A stretch of 64,000 bases of DNA from the NCBI GenBank assembly GCA_934747335.1, contig CAKVGS010000008.1, forward strand, positions 1-64,000, read 5' to 3'. The stretch comes from an uncultured Candidatus Melainabacteria bacterium (GTDB lineage Bacteria; Cyanobacteriota; Vampirovibrionia; Gastranaerophilales; Gastranaerophilaceae). The notes under the pieces were generated by a model, which ran no database searches, was not told the DNA's origin, and worked only from the letters and a program-made list of their open reading frames with translations. Position numbers and translations under genes: made by a program. Below are positions 41,028-50,792 of the stretch, in pieces (position 1 is the first letter of the stretch; the number at the start of each line of letters is the position of its first letter).

Positions 41028-42896
41028 TTAACCCAATTTTTCAATCAAGCTTGCGTGTTTTGACGCAAATTCTTTACCTCTTGCAATGATTGCAGCTTTT
41101 AATAACGCGTGCAAATCAATTGGTTGAAGTTCTTGATAATTGTTTGGAAGTCTGAGTGACCAGTTTTGATCGCCTGATGTTCCTGGTCTATTGTATACAT
41201 CATTGATTTGGAAATAATCAGTGAAGAACATTTGAACATTTCTTGCTTTTGATGCAAAAATTTCTGTTAATTTAACAAATCTCAAATATTCTTTATCTTG
41301 AGTAAGTCTAACAATGATATCGTCTTTATTTTCAGCTTCAGCAAACAAATCTTCTACAAGGTTTTTTGCGTGCAAATAACCTTCGTGAGTGTTAATCATG
41401 CTTTCAGCCCACATAGAAATCGGTAAATTGTCGTGAGTACCAACCATGTTCCAAACGTGTTCTGTAATGTTTTTACATCTGTATGGATGTTCAGGTTTTT
41501 CAGGAACTACAAACTGAGTTAATCTCATACCTTGAAGTTCGTATTTCTTCATTACAGCGTCAACAGGATTTGTTAAAGTACCTAAATCTTCACAAACAAT
41601 TGCGTTTTTATCCATACCGCATTCTTTTGCAGCTGCAATAACGATTTTTTCAATCAATCTGCCGTAAAGCTTGATTTGTTCTTCTGATAAAGTTTTAACT
41701 CTTTTTTCTTTATCAGCTTCTAATGTCCAATCTAAATCTTCATTTCTTGCAATTGCATATCTTGAAAGTTCAGGATGTTCAGGAGAAGAGTATAATCTTC
41801 CTGCGCCTTCTTCACACATTGGTTTTCTACCAACTTTATAAACCCAAGGATCAATCAAGCCAACGATGTGGTCAATTCTAACTCCACCAGGGTTTTCTTT
41901 GAACATTTTGCGGTAAAGATTTTTCATCAAAACACCGCCTTCGCCCAAAGAACCGTCAGCATTAAACATTTTATCAGGATCCATTACAGGGAAGCCCCAA
42001 GCTTGACCGTCTTTTGAGAAATAATCAGGAGGACAACCTAAGTACCAGCCTTCTAGGAATAATGATTGATAAGCCCAAGCATCTCTATCTGAAAATGCAA
42101 CTTGGCGGTCTGCAATCATTTTGATACCTTTTGATAAAGCAAATTTCTTAGTTTCTTCGTTTTGGATTTCTAAAACAAATTGACAGAACTTGTAGAATTC
42201 AATTTCGTCTTCGTATTTTTTTCTGATATCTGCAATTCTAGCTTCTGCAGTTTTCTTTTCTTCTTCTGATTTTGGATTCATCAAGTTTTTATCAGATTCG
42301 TTTTTCCATGTGTACCAAAAATCATTATCATTTTCCAAAGAAAGTGCTTCATATAATGAGTCGTTATCCAACCAGAATGCATTTTCTTTTTTGAATTTTT
42401 CGAAATCTTTCTTTAATGAAGAACCAAAAAGTCCGCCGTGAATTTCTTTAAAATTCTTCCAAGCTTCTTTTAAAGCTTCATTTTGAGCCTTCATAATATA
42501 TGAATAAGCCGTTTTACCTTGATTTTGGTTAGGATTCCCTGCAACAACTTTTTCAAAAGTTTCTTGAGAAAGAATATTATCCCATTTTTTCTCAGTTAAT
42601 TGTTTAAGGTCAATAAACAAAGGGTTGCCTGAGAAAATTGTACCTGTATAAGGTGAAGAGTCTGAACTCTTAGTTTTACCGGCAGGTCCAAGTTGAATTG
42701 CGTTAAAAATCCCATGAGCATAGTCAATCAATCCGTGACCTGATTCAGAGTTGAATGTTCCAAATCCTGTATCTTCACCATCTTTAGATGGGAAACTGCT
42801 TCCGTGAATAATTAGCGCAAAATTATCTTTGCCAAGTGCTTTTAAAGCTTCTGACACAAGTTTAGCGTCAGCTTTTTTTGATGTTAAACAGACCAT
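41028..42896 (-). CDS. malQ: 4-alpha-glucanotransferase (GH77)
   Basis: 622 residues, somewhat longer than the ~500-residue bacterial enzymes because of inserted helical parts near 110-240. GH77 marks are SFPSKDGEDTGFGTF at the start (sugar-binding N-terminus), GCPPDYFSKDGQAWGFPVM, FKENPGGVRIDHIVGL with the nucleophile Asp, AIVCEDLG with the acid/base Glu, and GTHDNLPI for the last Asp. It transfers maltodextrin segments. With the GH13 amylase and the glycogen-synthase-like gene it indicates alpha-glucan use. AAGGAGTAA is the ribosome site. Confidence 0.95.
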   Translation of the reverse strand: MVCLTSKKADAKLVSEALKALGKDNFALIIHGSSFPSKDGEDTGFGTFNSESGHGLIDYAHGIFNAIQLGPAGKTKSSDSSPYTGTIFSGNPLFIDLKQLTEKKWDNILSQETFEKVVAGNPNQNQGKTAYSYIMKAQNEALKEAWKNFKEIHGGLFGSSLKKDFEKFKKENAFWLDNDSLYEALSLENDNDFWYTWKNESDKNLMNPKSEEEKKTAEARIADIRKKYEDEIEFYKFCQFVLEIQNEETKKFALSKGIKMIADRQVAFSDRDAWAYQSLFLEGWYLGCPPDYFSKDGQAWGFPVMDPDKMFNADGSLGEGGVLMKNLYRKMFKENPGGVRIDHIVGLIDPWVYKVGRKPMCEEGAGRLYSSPEHPELSRYAIARNEDLDWTLEADKEKRVKTLSEEQIKLYGRLIEKIVIAAAKECGMDKNAIVCEDLGTLTNPVDAVMKKYELQGMRLTQFVVPEKPEHPYRCKNITEHVWNMVGTHDNLPISMWAESMINTHEGYLHAKNLVEDLFAEAENKDDIIVRLTQDKEYLRFVKLTEIFASKARNVQMFFTDYFQINDVYNRPGTSGDQNWSLRLPNNYQELQPIDLHALLKAAIIARGKEFASKHASLIEKLG

Positions 42897-42976
42897 AAAT
42901 TTTTACTCCTTATTTCTCTTCTGAAATTAAGTGTATCATTTACAAGATTATATTTCAATAATTAAGAGTGTAACAA

Positions 42977-43540
42977 TTATAAAGATGGAGTAAGTTTGTT
43001 GTAATTATCCAAATAAGTTTTTGCTAATTTTTCTTTGCCCAATTGTTTATAAATATAAGCTAAGTTATAGTGAAATTCGGGGATATCGGATTTTAACATT
43101 ATAGCCTTGTTCAAATTGGTTTTTGCTTTTTTTAAATCACCCATCTTCATATAAGCACAAGCTAAATTGTAAAAAATGTAAGGATTTTCTTTGTTATAAG
43201 AAGCGGCCTTTTTGTAGTTTGTAACTGCCATATTAAATTGATTGTTTTCAGCGTAATAATTAGCCAAATTATAGTATGCTTTATAATATTTGTGGTCAGT
43301 TACGATTGCTTTTTGGTACATAAAAACAGCATTGTCTTTTTCGCCTTTATCTTCTAAAACATTGCCCAAAAGGAGCCAATCCTGCGCGGTGCGTTCGTCT
43401 TCTCCTATTTGCAGGATTAAATCCATAGTTTTTTGGTAATTGTTGTCGCTATAAAACGCTGTTGCCTGTTTCGATAAATCTTCTGCGGCAAAAACTGCTG
43501 TTGTAGAAAATAATAATGCTGTAATTAAAAACTTTTTCAT
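42977..43540 (-). CDS. Exported TPR protein
   Basis: 187 residues from the ATG at 43540. I prefer this start because MKKFLITALLFSTTAVFAAE is a clear signal peptide; a frame opening at 43597 would bury it. About four TPR units follow (DWLLLGNVLEDKGEKDNAVFMYQKAI..., YYKAYYNLANYYAENNQFNMAVTNYKKA, PYIFYNLACAYMKMGDLKKAKTNLNKAI, PEFHYNLAYIYKQLGKEKLAKTYLDNY). It is probably a periplasmic scaffold; the partner is unknown. No clear ribosome site. Confidence 0.8.
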   Translation of the reverse strand: MKKFLITALLFSTTAVFAAEDLSKQATAFYSDNNYQKTMDLILQIGEDERTAQDWLLLGNVLEDKGEKDNAVFMYQKAIVTDHKYYKAYYNLANYYAENNQFNMAVTNYKKAASYNKENPYIFYNLACAYMKMGDLKKAKTNLNKAIMLKSDIPEFHYNLAYIYKQLGKEKLAKTYLDNYNKLTPSL

Positions 43541-43621
43541 AACAGAATTATAAAAAAAATGTCGAATTTTTTCAAATAATTTGTTTTTAGTGTACAATTA
43601 ACTAAAGAAGGGCGAGTTGGA

Positions 43622-44989
43622 ATGTCGCCAAGTGTGAAAAAGATAAAGGAAAAGATTTTGAAGCAATCTAAATTAACAATAGCGATTTTTGTAGCACTGT
43701 TTATGGGAATTCTGGTTGGATGGGCATTTCCTGCATTTGCGATAAAGCTCCATGTTTTGGCGGAAATTTTTCTGAGAATGATAAAGATGATTATCGCGCC
43801 TTTGTTATTTGCAACGCTTGTTGTTGGAATTGCAGGACATGGTGATGTAAAAAGTCTCGGACGTTTAGGCATAAAAACTATTGCGTATTTTGAAGTTGTT
43901 ACAACTCTTGCTCTTTTTATAGGATTAGGTTTTGCAAATTTGTTTAAACCTGGAGTTGGCATGGAGCATATTGCAACTACTCAATCCGGTTTAAACAGAA
44001 TTGTTCAAATGGCATCTGCGACTCATCACAGTTCTTTTGGAGAAATGCTTTTGAGTCTTTGTCCGACAAGTATTTTTCAGGCAATGTCAGAAGGTAACTT
44101 GTTGCAAATAGTTGTGTTCTGTATCTTCTTTGCTCTTGCAGTTTGTGCAGTTGGTAAAAAAGCTCAGCCGGTAGTTGATATTTTAAACTCAGTTGCATCT
44201 GTGATGTTTAAATTTACGGAATACGTTATGTTTTTTGCTCCAATGGGGATTTTTGGAGCGATTGCTTATACTGTCGGTTCAAACGGAATTTCAATTTTGC
44301 TTAATTATGGGAAAATAATTTTATCTTTATATACCGCTTTAGCAGTTTTTGTAGCAGTAGTTTTGATTATTGCGTGTAAGATTGTAAAAATTTCTGTGAG
44401 GGCATTGATTAAGGCGATACAAGAGCCTGCGCTTTTAACTTTTACAACGGCAAGCTCTGAGGCGGCTTTACCAAAAGCAATGACAATTATGGAAAAATTT
44501 GGTGTTCCAAAATCAATTGTAGGTTTTGTAATGCCAACGGGTTATACATTTAATCTTGACGGTTCAACTTTATATTTAGCAATGGCAGTATTATTTTCTA
44601 CTCAACTTGTAGGAATTAATATGACAATAGAGCAACAGCTTATTGTAATGTTTGCTTTAATGCTTACCAGTAAGGGAGTTGCAGGCGTACCGAGAGCATC
44701 TATAATTGTACTCGCCGGAACACTAACAAGTTTTAATTACCCGATTGTAGGCGTGGCTGTTTTGCTTGGAATCGACCAAATTTTAGATATGGGTAGAACA
44801 ACAGTTAATTTGATTGGTAATTGTGTTGCAACAGTTGTTATTGCAAGATGGGAAAACGCATTTGACTACAACAAAATGGCTGATTTTATAAAAATGAAAA
44901 ACTTAAAAACAAATACGCTTACAAAAATTAAGCATGATGTAAGCTTCCAAAAGGATTTTGTTGGTCAAAAATCAGAAGTTGAAGTTTAG
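43622..44989 (+). CDS. Dicarboxylate/amino acid:cation symporter (DAACS)
   Basis: 455 residues with eight membrane helices and two re-entrant loops. IFLRMIKMIIAPLLFATLVVGIAGH is the TM2-3 region. FTTASSEAALPKAM is the serine-rich re-entrant loop, PTGYTFNLDGSTLYL holds the NMDGT-like cation/substrate site, and GVAGVPRASIIVLAGTL is the second loop. It takes up glutamate, aspartate or C4-dicarboxylates with Na+ or H+. It is divergent from the TPR gene. Confidence 0.93.
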   Translation: MSPSVKKIKEKILKQSKLTIAIFVALFMGILVGWAFPAFAIKLHVLAEIFLRMIKMIIAPLLFATLVVGIAGHGDVKSLGRLGIKTIAYFEVVTTLALFIGLGFANLFKPGVGMEHIATTQSGLNRIVQMASATHHSSFGEMLLSLCPTSIFQAMSEGNLLQIVVFCIFFALAVCAVGKKAQPVVDILNSVASVMFKFTEYVMFFAPMGIFGAIAYTVGSNGISILLNYGKIILSLYTALAVFVAVVLIIACKIVKISVRALIKAIQEPALLTFTTASSEAALPKAMTIMEKFGVPKSIVGFVMPTGYTFNLDGSTLYLAMAVLFSTQLVGINMTIEQQLIVMFALMLTSKGVAGVPRASIIVLAGTLTSFNYPIVGVAVLLGIDQILDMGRTTVNLIGNCVATVVIARWENAFDYNKMADFIKMKNLKTNTLTKIKHDVSFQKDFVGQKSEVEV

Positions 44990-45001
44990 AAAATATAAAA
45001 A

Positions 45002-45775
45002 CTAATCAACAAGAGTTAACTTGTTATTTTTTGAAAAATGTTGATTTCTAAGTTCTTCAACTCTTTCGCGAGCAAAAACAGCATCTTCAGAAAATTGTTT
45101 TAATTCTAAAAACTTTTTGTAGTATCTGATTGCATCTTTATATTTTGCCAATTTGTCAAAGCTCATAGCAATTCCTAAATATGCTTTATAATAGTCAGGG
45201 TTTCTTTTGATAAGTTGGAAGAATGTTTTTGATGCTTCCAAGAAATTACCCATACCCATAAGCATTGCAGCTTTATTGTAATAAGCTTTTAAAAATTCAG
45301 GATTTGTTTCAATTAATTTATTATAAATCATAAGCGACAAATCAGCTTCATCGACAAGCTCATGAGCAATTGCAAGCTGAATTTGTGCTTCTACATTTTC
45401 TTTATTTATTAAAATTGCTTTGATTAAATATTCAATAGCTTTTTCAGGATGACCATCAGATAAATAACATACGCCGATTTCAAAAAAATAATCATCATTA
45501 CTATCATCAATTTTTATAAGTTTTAAAAGCGTAGAAATAGCCTTTTTGTATTCTTTTAAATATTTGTAAGAAACAGCCAAACCATAATATGCTTTAACTT
45601 CACTTCTTTCCATCATGATAGCTTGGAGATACGTTTGCACAGATTCTTTGTACATCTTTGCAAATCTTAAAGCATCCGCCTTAACGCATAAATTGTAAGA
45701 ACGTGAGCGTACCGGTGTTGTAACTTTTTCAACAGCCTTTGCTAAATTCTTATCTATGGTTGCATCTATTTGCAT
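45002..45775 (-). CDS. Cytoplasmic TPR protein
   Basis: 257 residues without a signal peptide. Six or more TPRs cover about 25-240, e.g. VKAYYGLAVSYKYLKEYKKAISTLLKLIK, YFFEIGVCYLSDGHPEKAIEYLIKAI and YKAYLGIAMSFDKLAKYKDAIRYYKKFLE. It presumably mediates protein contacts; no enzyme domain is present. It ends 12 bp from the convergent symporter and lies downstream of the Mce gene on the same strand, but past a strong terminator, so it is a separate unit. Confidence 0.85.
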   Translation of the reverse strand: MQIDATIDKNLAKAVEKVTTPVRSRSYNLCVKADALRFAKMYKESVQTYLQAIMMERSEVKAYYGLAVSYKYLKEYKKAISTLLKLIKIDDSNDDYFFEIGVCYLSDGHPEKAIEYLIKAILINKENVEAQIQLAIAHELVDEADLSLMIYNKLIETNPEFLKAYYNKAAMLMGMGNFLEASKTFFQLIKRNPDYYKAYLGIAMSFDKLAKYKDAIRYYKKFLELKQFSEDAVFARERVEELRNQHFSKNNKLTLVD

Positions 45776-45861
45776 AACTCTCTCCCAATTTTATATTACA
45801 CAATTAGGCGAGTCTTTATAACGACCAAAAGATTTAAAAATTTAGTCCAATGGATTAATAT

Positions 45862-45904
45862 AAAAAAATAGGCGATATATCGTTCAACGTATCGCCTATT
45901 TTTT
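45862..45904 (-). terminator. Terminator of the mlaD gene
   Basis: AAAAAATAGGCGATA and TATCGCCTATTTTTT with a TATCGTTCAACG loop, two bases after the stop on the minus strand. Confidence 0.92.
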
Positions 45905-45905
45905 A

Positions 45906-47261
45906 TTAGAACATTAATCTGAATAACAAAAATCTCTTATTCAATTTTTCTGAGAATTTCTTCAAATTAGAAACGGTAGAAGAAGTGTCTTCAACGATTT
46001 GTTTCAAACCTTCTTTATCTCCACCCTCTCCGTTAATTGTTTCTAAAGCTGTTGAAACTTCGCACATCGTAACATTCAAGTTGTCAATAGAAGTATTGAT
46101 TTTCTTTTTCAAGTTTTCATCTTTAGTCATTTGGTTAACGGAAGTTGAAATTTCGTTCAAGTTCTTCATTACAGCATTCAAATCTTCTGCAAATTCTTTA
46201 GCGTCAACAGAACCGATAATCGGTGTAAGTTGTTTTGACAAATTAGAAACCGCATCAGCTGTATCGTACATCATAGGCTTGAATTTTTCATCGCCGATAA
46301 TACCGTTAATATTTGTTGCTAATTTGTTGAAGTTGTTAGAAACATCACTCATCATCCAAAGAATTGCATCAATATCATTCTTAGATGTTTCAACAAGTTT
46401 TTCGGTTTTAGCCAATGTTGAAGTTGCTTGTGCTGTCAAATCCTTGAAATTAGTTACTGACTGTCTTATTTCTGCAATCATAGAATCATTCAACAATTCG
46501 TTCACAATTCTGTTTGTTTCGGTTAAAGACTCGGCAGCCTTGTATTGTAAGTCCATAAAGTCTGCAATTCTCATAGGTTCAATGATTGTATAAGGTGAAG
46601 TTTGTTGCGGATAAGGAATTGCAATGTTATCTAAAGGCGCAATTCTCAATTTCTTTTCACCATTCACATTAACTATTCTACCTGTCATAAAGTGTGGTAA
46701 AACAAGCCCCGGAAGGTTTACAACATAGTCAACTTTATAAGCATAATTTGTTTTTACAAAATCTTTAACTTCATAAGGAACAAGTTTTGCTGTCATAATT
46801 TGTGATTTTTTAACAGAACCTACATCATAATATTTGTCATCAAGCTTAATTTCTACTTCTGCACCATTAGATAATAAATCTTTATTAATTACCGGAATAT
46901 AAACCGTGCGTGTTCTTGGTGGTGTAATTTCTAAGAATTGTTCACCGATTAAACCCGATTGTTGAATAGAAAGCATTGAAGCTTTAGGAATCGTAATCCC
47001 AGGTTCAGTAATAACAAATTTCATTTTTACATAGCTTGAATCGCCGTTTACAACTGGTGTAATTTCTTCAACTTGACCAACACGAAGCCCCATCATTTGT
47101 ACGCCGGACCCCGGACGCATACCGTTTACATCTTTGAATTGAACTTCTATTCTCTCTGCTGAAGAAAAAGAACGCCCCTTAATCCACAAAACTGTAAACA
47201 ACAGAATTGTTAAGGCTACAATTGCTAATATTCCTACTTTAAATGATGGTGACATCTTCAT
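45906..47261 (-). CDS. mlaD: MlaD/MCE-domain lipid-transport protein
   Basis: 451 residues. One N-terminal membrane anchor (about 8-27, VGILAIVALTILLFTVLWIKG) is followed by the MCE domain (IEVQFKDVNGMRPGSGVQMMGLRVGQV, about 38-64, to about 125). The long C-terminal part (about 230-440) is helical coiled coil that may form a periplasmic tube. MCE proteins bind lipids at the inner membrane and pass them to or from the outer membrane. The permease and ATPase genes lie just upstream on the same strand. This supports a diderm envelope. Confidence 0.9.
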   Translation of the reverse strand: MKMSPSFKVGILAIVALTILLFTVLWIKGRSFSSAERIEVQFKDVNGMRPGSGVQMMGLRVGQVEEITPVVNGDSSYVKMKFVITEPGITIPKASMLSIQQSGLIGEQFLEITPPRTRTVYIPVINKDLLSNGAEVEIKLDDKYYDVGSVKKSQIMTAKLVPYEVKDFVKTNYAYKVDYVVNLPGLVLPHFMTGRIVNVNGEKKLRIAPLDNIAIPYPQQTSPYTIIEPMRIADFMDLQYKAAESLTETNRIVNELLNDSMIAEIRQSVTNFKDLTAQATSTLAKTEKLVETSKNDIDAILWMMSDVSNNFNKLATNINGIIGDEKFKPMMYDTADAVSNLSKQLTPIIGSVDAKEFAEDLNAVMKNLNEISTSVNQMTKDENLKKKINTSIDNLNVTMCEVSTALETINGEGGDKEGLKQIVEDTSSTVSNLKKFSEKLNKRFLLFRLMF

Positions 47262-47340
47262 TTTGTGTTTTCCTTTTGGTTTGTGCTGAATGCACTTTGT
47301 TTGAATGTTTTTAATAAGTTTTTGTATGCTCGCTAATGTA

Positions 47341-47386
47341 GAACCCTCACCCTAGCCCTCTCCCTCGGAGAGGGAATAACCGAGGT
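47341..47386. repeat. CCCTCTCC-family repeat inside the mla cluster
   Basis: CCCTCTCC / GGAGAGGG hairpin (47356-47374) preceded by CCTCACCCTAG, between mlaF and mlaD. A related relic lies between mlaE and mlaF near 48145-48175. Confidence 0.75.
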
Positions 47387-47394
47387 GTGTTAGC

Positions 47395-48114
47395 CTATGC
47401 GTTCATTTTCATTGGGCCTTCGATGGTTGCGTTTACGAACTGTTTTGTGTAAGGTGTTTCTTCGCGCAAAAGTTCTTCTGACGAACCTTCAAAAACCGCA
47501 TGTCCATTATACAACATCAAGACAGAATCGGCTGTCCTCTTAATAGTTGACATTTGGTGTGTTACAACTATTGATGCTGCGTTAGTTTCATTTTTTAATC
47601 TTACGATATAATCTTCAATCAAGGTTGATGAAATCGGGTCTAAGCCAGCAGTAGGCTCATCATACAAAATAATTTTAGGTTCTGTAACGATTGCACGCGC
47701 AAAGCTTACACGTTTCTGCATACCGCCTGAAAGCTCTGACGGATATTTGTCTTCAATTCCTGACAAGCCAACCAGTTCAAGTTTTTCAGCAACAATTTTT
47801 TCTAATTCTTTTCTTGTGTATTTGCCACGCAAATCTTTTCTTTCTTGCAACGCAAAAGATATATTATCAAAAACATTCAATGAATCGAAAAGTGCCGAAT
47901 ATTGAAACACCATTGCTATATCACCGCCAGTTGTAATAATTTCACCGGAATCTTTTTCAATTAATCCGCTAATCAGTTTTAAAACCGTACTTTTCCCGGA
48001 ACCGCTAAAACCAATTATTGACAATATTTTCCCGTCATCTACTTGAAAAGAGATGTTGTCTAAAATTGTTTTTTTATCGAATGTTTTTACTAAGTTTTTT
48101 ACTTGTATACCCAT
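47395..48114 (-). CDS. mlaF: MlaF-type ABC ATPase
   Basis: 239 residues with all ABC motifs: Walker A GFSGSGKST (about 34-42), Q-loop MVFQYSALFDSLNVFDN, signature LSGGMQKRV, Walker B IILYDEPTAGLDP and the H-loop VTHQ. The sequence style (MVFQ..ALFDS, GLDPI.S) is that of MlaF/Ttg2A phospholipid transporters. It powers the MlaE permease at the inner membrane. The order on the minus strand is mlaE, mlaF, mlaD, with repeat sequences between them. Confidence 0.94.
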   Translation of the reverse strand: MGIQVKNLVKTFDKKTILDNISFQVDDGKILSIIGFSGSGKSTVLKLISGLIEKDSGEIITTGGDIAMVFQYSALFDSLNVFDNISFALQERKDLRGKYTRKELEKIVAEKLELVGLSGIEDKYPSELSGGMQKRVSFARAIVTEPKIILYDEPTAGLDPISSTLIEDYIVRLKNETNAASIVVTHQMSTIKRTADSVLMLYNGHAVFEGSSEELLREETPYTKQFVNATIEGPMKMNA

Positions 48115-48182
48115 AAGTTTCTCGTTTTCTTTTTAGAGGATAGAACCCTCACCTTCTCCCTATAAAAGGAGGACGTTGGAGT

Positions 48183-49007
48183 TTAATAAAAGAACATCGC
48201 TGCAAAGATTAAATCCAAGATTACTATTGCAACAAATGACCAAACTACCGCTTTTGTTGTTGCAATACCAACCCCCTTTGCACCGTCTTTTGCTTCCATT
48301 CCGCAAGAACAGCTTATCAAAGTTATTACGAATCCAAAAGCCAAAGATTTCAGCAAACATACATTCAAATCATGCATGTTTAAACCAAACCATACAGAAT
48401 CAAAATAAGCTTTGTAAGTCAGCCCTGACGCTAAATTGGAAGCAACCGCACCGCCTAATACACCAAAAACAGACGCTACGATAACGACTAAAGGCATCAT
48501 TAAAGTACCCGCAATAATTCTTGGTGTAAACAAATAATGCACAGGATTTACTTTCAAAACCCTGATGGCATCAATTTGTTCGGTAACCTTCATTGTTGCA
48601 ATTTCTGATGCCATGGAAGAGCCTATCATTGAAATTATCGCAAAACCAGCCATAATAACACCCTCTTCTCTGACCATCAAAATTGCAACAAGCATTCCGA
48701 CATAATTTCCTGCACCTTGTTTAACCATTTCACCTGCAACCTGCATTGCAATAATGATTGATGTCATGCCAACAATTGACAAGGTTATAGGAAGTGAAGA
48801 CACTCCAAAACGAGCGGATTGCTCAATTAAAGCCTTGAATGTCGTAGGAAAAGATTTTAAACCTTTTAGAAAATCTAAACCAAAAAGCGCAATGTTTCCA
48901 AGTGTTGATACCAAATTATCAAACTCACTCAAAAACATTCTGAATATTTTGTATGTGTATGTCGCTTTGTAATATATCTTCACTATGTGTTGTATTTTAC
49001 CACACAT
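48183..49007 (-). CDS. mlaE: MlaE-type permease
   Basis: 274 residues from the ATG at 49007. An internal ATG at 48938 (MFLSEFDNLV...) is equally likely, since family members begin near there and neither has a good ribosome site. Five to six membrane helices and the MlaE core are present: SLPITLSIVGMTSIIIAMQV, EEGVIMAGFAIISMIGSSMASEIATMKVTEQIDAIRVLKVNP (the coupling loop) and the late VVWSFVAIVILDLIFAAM helix. It forms the membrane part of the MCE lipid transporter. Confidence 0.92.
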   Translation of the reverse strand: MCGKIQHIVKIYYKATYTYKIFRMFLSEFDNLVSTLGNIALFGLDFLKGLKSFPTTFKALIEQSARFGVSSLPITLSIVGMTSIIIAMQVAGEMVKQGAGNYVGMLVAILMVREEGVIMAGFAIISMIGSSMASEIATMKVTEQIDAIRVLKVNPVHYLFTPRIIAGTLMMPLVVIVASVFGVLGGAVASNLASGLTYKAYFDSVWFGLNMHDLNVCLLKSLAFGFVITLISCSCGMEAKDGAKGVGIATTKAVVWSFVAIVILDLIFAAMFFY

Positions 49008-49071
49008 TAGTAACTATTTACAATATGTTTTTTGAAGTAGGTTTACGTTTTTATAAGAACGGCTATGGTCA

Positions 49072-49185
49072 TTCTCTCTCCGAGAGAGAGGGTTAGGGTG
49101 AGGGGGCTACAAAGCCGGTAGGGTGGGAAAAGCGTAAGCGGTTCCCACCTTTTTAATGTTATTGGTGCAAAAAATTGCACCCTAC
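49072..49185. repeat. Cluster of three different hairpin repeats
   Basis: In 114 bp: a CCCTCTCC-family arm (49072-49106, CTCTCTCCGAGAGAG), a GTGGGAAAAGCGTAAGCGG hairpin (49122-49149) and one arm of the GGTGCAA family (49158-49185). They fill the gap between the divergent mlaE and manC genes. Confidence 0.8.
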
Positions 49186-49302
49186 ATTTTTTTAAGTGAA
49201 TTTGAATTCTTTAAGTTCATAAATCTTGTTCAATAAAACATACATATTTATTTTTTATTCATGTTAATATAATATAGTTAGGAGTATAAAAGGGGAGTTT
49301 TG

Positions 49303-50694
49303 ATGTTCGGATTAATATTAGCAGGCGGTTCAGGAAGCAGATTGTGGCCTTTATCAAGGGAATTGTATCCAAAACAATTACTTAATATTCAAAATACAGA
49401 AAGTCTTTTGCAAGCAACTTTTGAACGATTAGAAGACTGTATGCCTGCACCTAATATTATCAGTATGACAGGTGTTAAGCATTTTTCTAACGTAAAATAT
49501 CAATTATCATCAATCTATGATAAAGCGATTGTTTTATCCGAACCTATATCCAAAAACACGGCTCCTGCAATAGCTTTAGCGTCAAAATATATTATTGAAA
49601 AATTTAATGTTGATCCTGTGATTTTGGTTGTACCATCAGACCACCTAATCAGTGATACAGACAAATTCGTTGCAACCGTTAAAGATGGCGAAAAAATTGC
49701 AGAAATGGGATATATTGTAACCTTCGGCATCAAACCTTCTTATCCTGAAACAGGCTATGGTTATATTAATGTAACTAATACCCACATTGAAAGAGGATTT
49801 AAGGTTAACAAGTTTGTAGAAAAACCAAACGCGAAACTTGCGCAAGAATACATTGATGACGGGAATTATTTTTGGAATAGCGGAATATTTATGTTCAAAG
49901 CTTCTGTTTTGTTAGAAGAATTGGCAAAATGTTCACCTGATATTTATTCAAAATTGAATAATTTTGATTTTTCAGACTCTGATGAAATCCCATTTACCGA
50001 ATATGACAAAATGCCATCAATTTCGATTGACTATGCGGTTATGGAAAAATCGGATAAAATCGCTCTGCTTAAACTCGAAAGTGATTGGAATGATTTAGGC
50101 AGTTGGAAATCAATTTATGATGTTAGTAAAAAAGACAAAGACGGCAATGTAAAAATCGGACATGTTTTGGATGAAGGTTCTAAAAATTCTTTGATGTACT
50201 CTTCTTCAAAACTCGTTGCAACAATCGGATTGGAAGATACAGTTATTGTTGAAACAGAAGACGCAATTTTGGCTTGTAAATCTGATAAAACTCAAGATGT
50301 TAAAAAGATTTTTGAAACATTAAAACGTCAAAATGATGATACGCATAAGGTTCATAAAACTGTTTACAGACCGTGGGGATATTATACTGTTTTAGCAGAA
50401 GGCAAAGGCTTTTTAACTAAAATGATTCATGTAAATCCCGGACAAAAACTTTCTGTTCAATCACACAATCATAGAAGTGAACACTGGGTTGTTTTAGAGG
50501 GTATGGCAAAAGTTGTTTTGGAAGGCAAAGAACATATCTTAAGCCCTGGACATAGTATTGATATTGATGTTAAAGAAATCCATTCTTTGCAAAACCCATA
50601 TCAAGATAATTTGAAAATTATTGAAGTTCAAAAAGGTGATTTGCTAGTAGAAGAAGATATTATAAGATACGAAGACATGTACGGTAGGGTTTAA
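49303..50694 (+). CDS. manC: Mannose-1-phosphate guanylyltransferase / mannose-6-phosphate isomerase
   Basis: 463 residues from the ATG at 49303 (AGGGGAG 5 nt upstream). The N-terminal nucleotidyltransferase has ILAGGSGSRLWPLSRELYPKQ (about 5-25) and FVEKPN; the C-terminal cupin isomerase (about 350-463) has RPWGYYTVL, PGQKLSVQSHNHRSEHW and VKEIHSLQN. It supplies GDP-mannose for surface polysaccharide, which fits the glycosyltransferase cluster at 58-64 kb although it is not adjacent. Confidence 0.95.
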   Translation: MFGLILAGGSGSRLWPLSRELYPKQLLNIQNTESLLQATFERLEDCMPAPNIISMTGVKHFSNVKYQLSSIYDKAIVLSEPISKNTAPAIALASKYIIEKFNVDPVILVVPSDHLISDTDKFVATVKDGEKIAEMGYIVTFGIKPSYPETGYGYINVTNTHIERGFKVNKFVEKPNAKLAQEYIDDGNYFWNSGIFMFKASVLLEELAKCSPDIYSKLNNFDFSDSDEIPFTEYDKMPSISIDYAVMEKSDKIALLKLESDWNDLGSWKSIYDVSKKDKDGNVKIGHVLDEGSKNSLMYSSSKLVATIGLEDTVIVETEDAILACKSDKTQDVKKIFETLKRQNDDTHKVHKTVYRPWGYYTVLAEGKGFLTKMIHVNPGQKLSVQSHNHRSEHWVVLEGMAKVVLEGKEHILSPGHSIDIDVKEIHSLQNPYQDNLKIIEVQKGDLLVEEDIIRYEDMYGRV

Positions 50695-50792
50695 TTTTCA
50701 TCATTAGCTATTCATCTAGTTGACCTTGTATTATTTTTATTGTAAAAAAGTGAATGAGTACAATATAAATAGCAAAAAAGGGGTATCGAAAA

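Noticed and set aside
43537..43962. Reading frame on the minus strand opposite the symporter
   Set aside because: It is antisense to a clear DAACS transporter, has no ribosome site and no recognisable domain.
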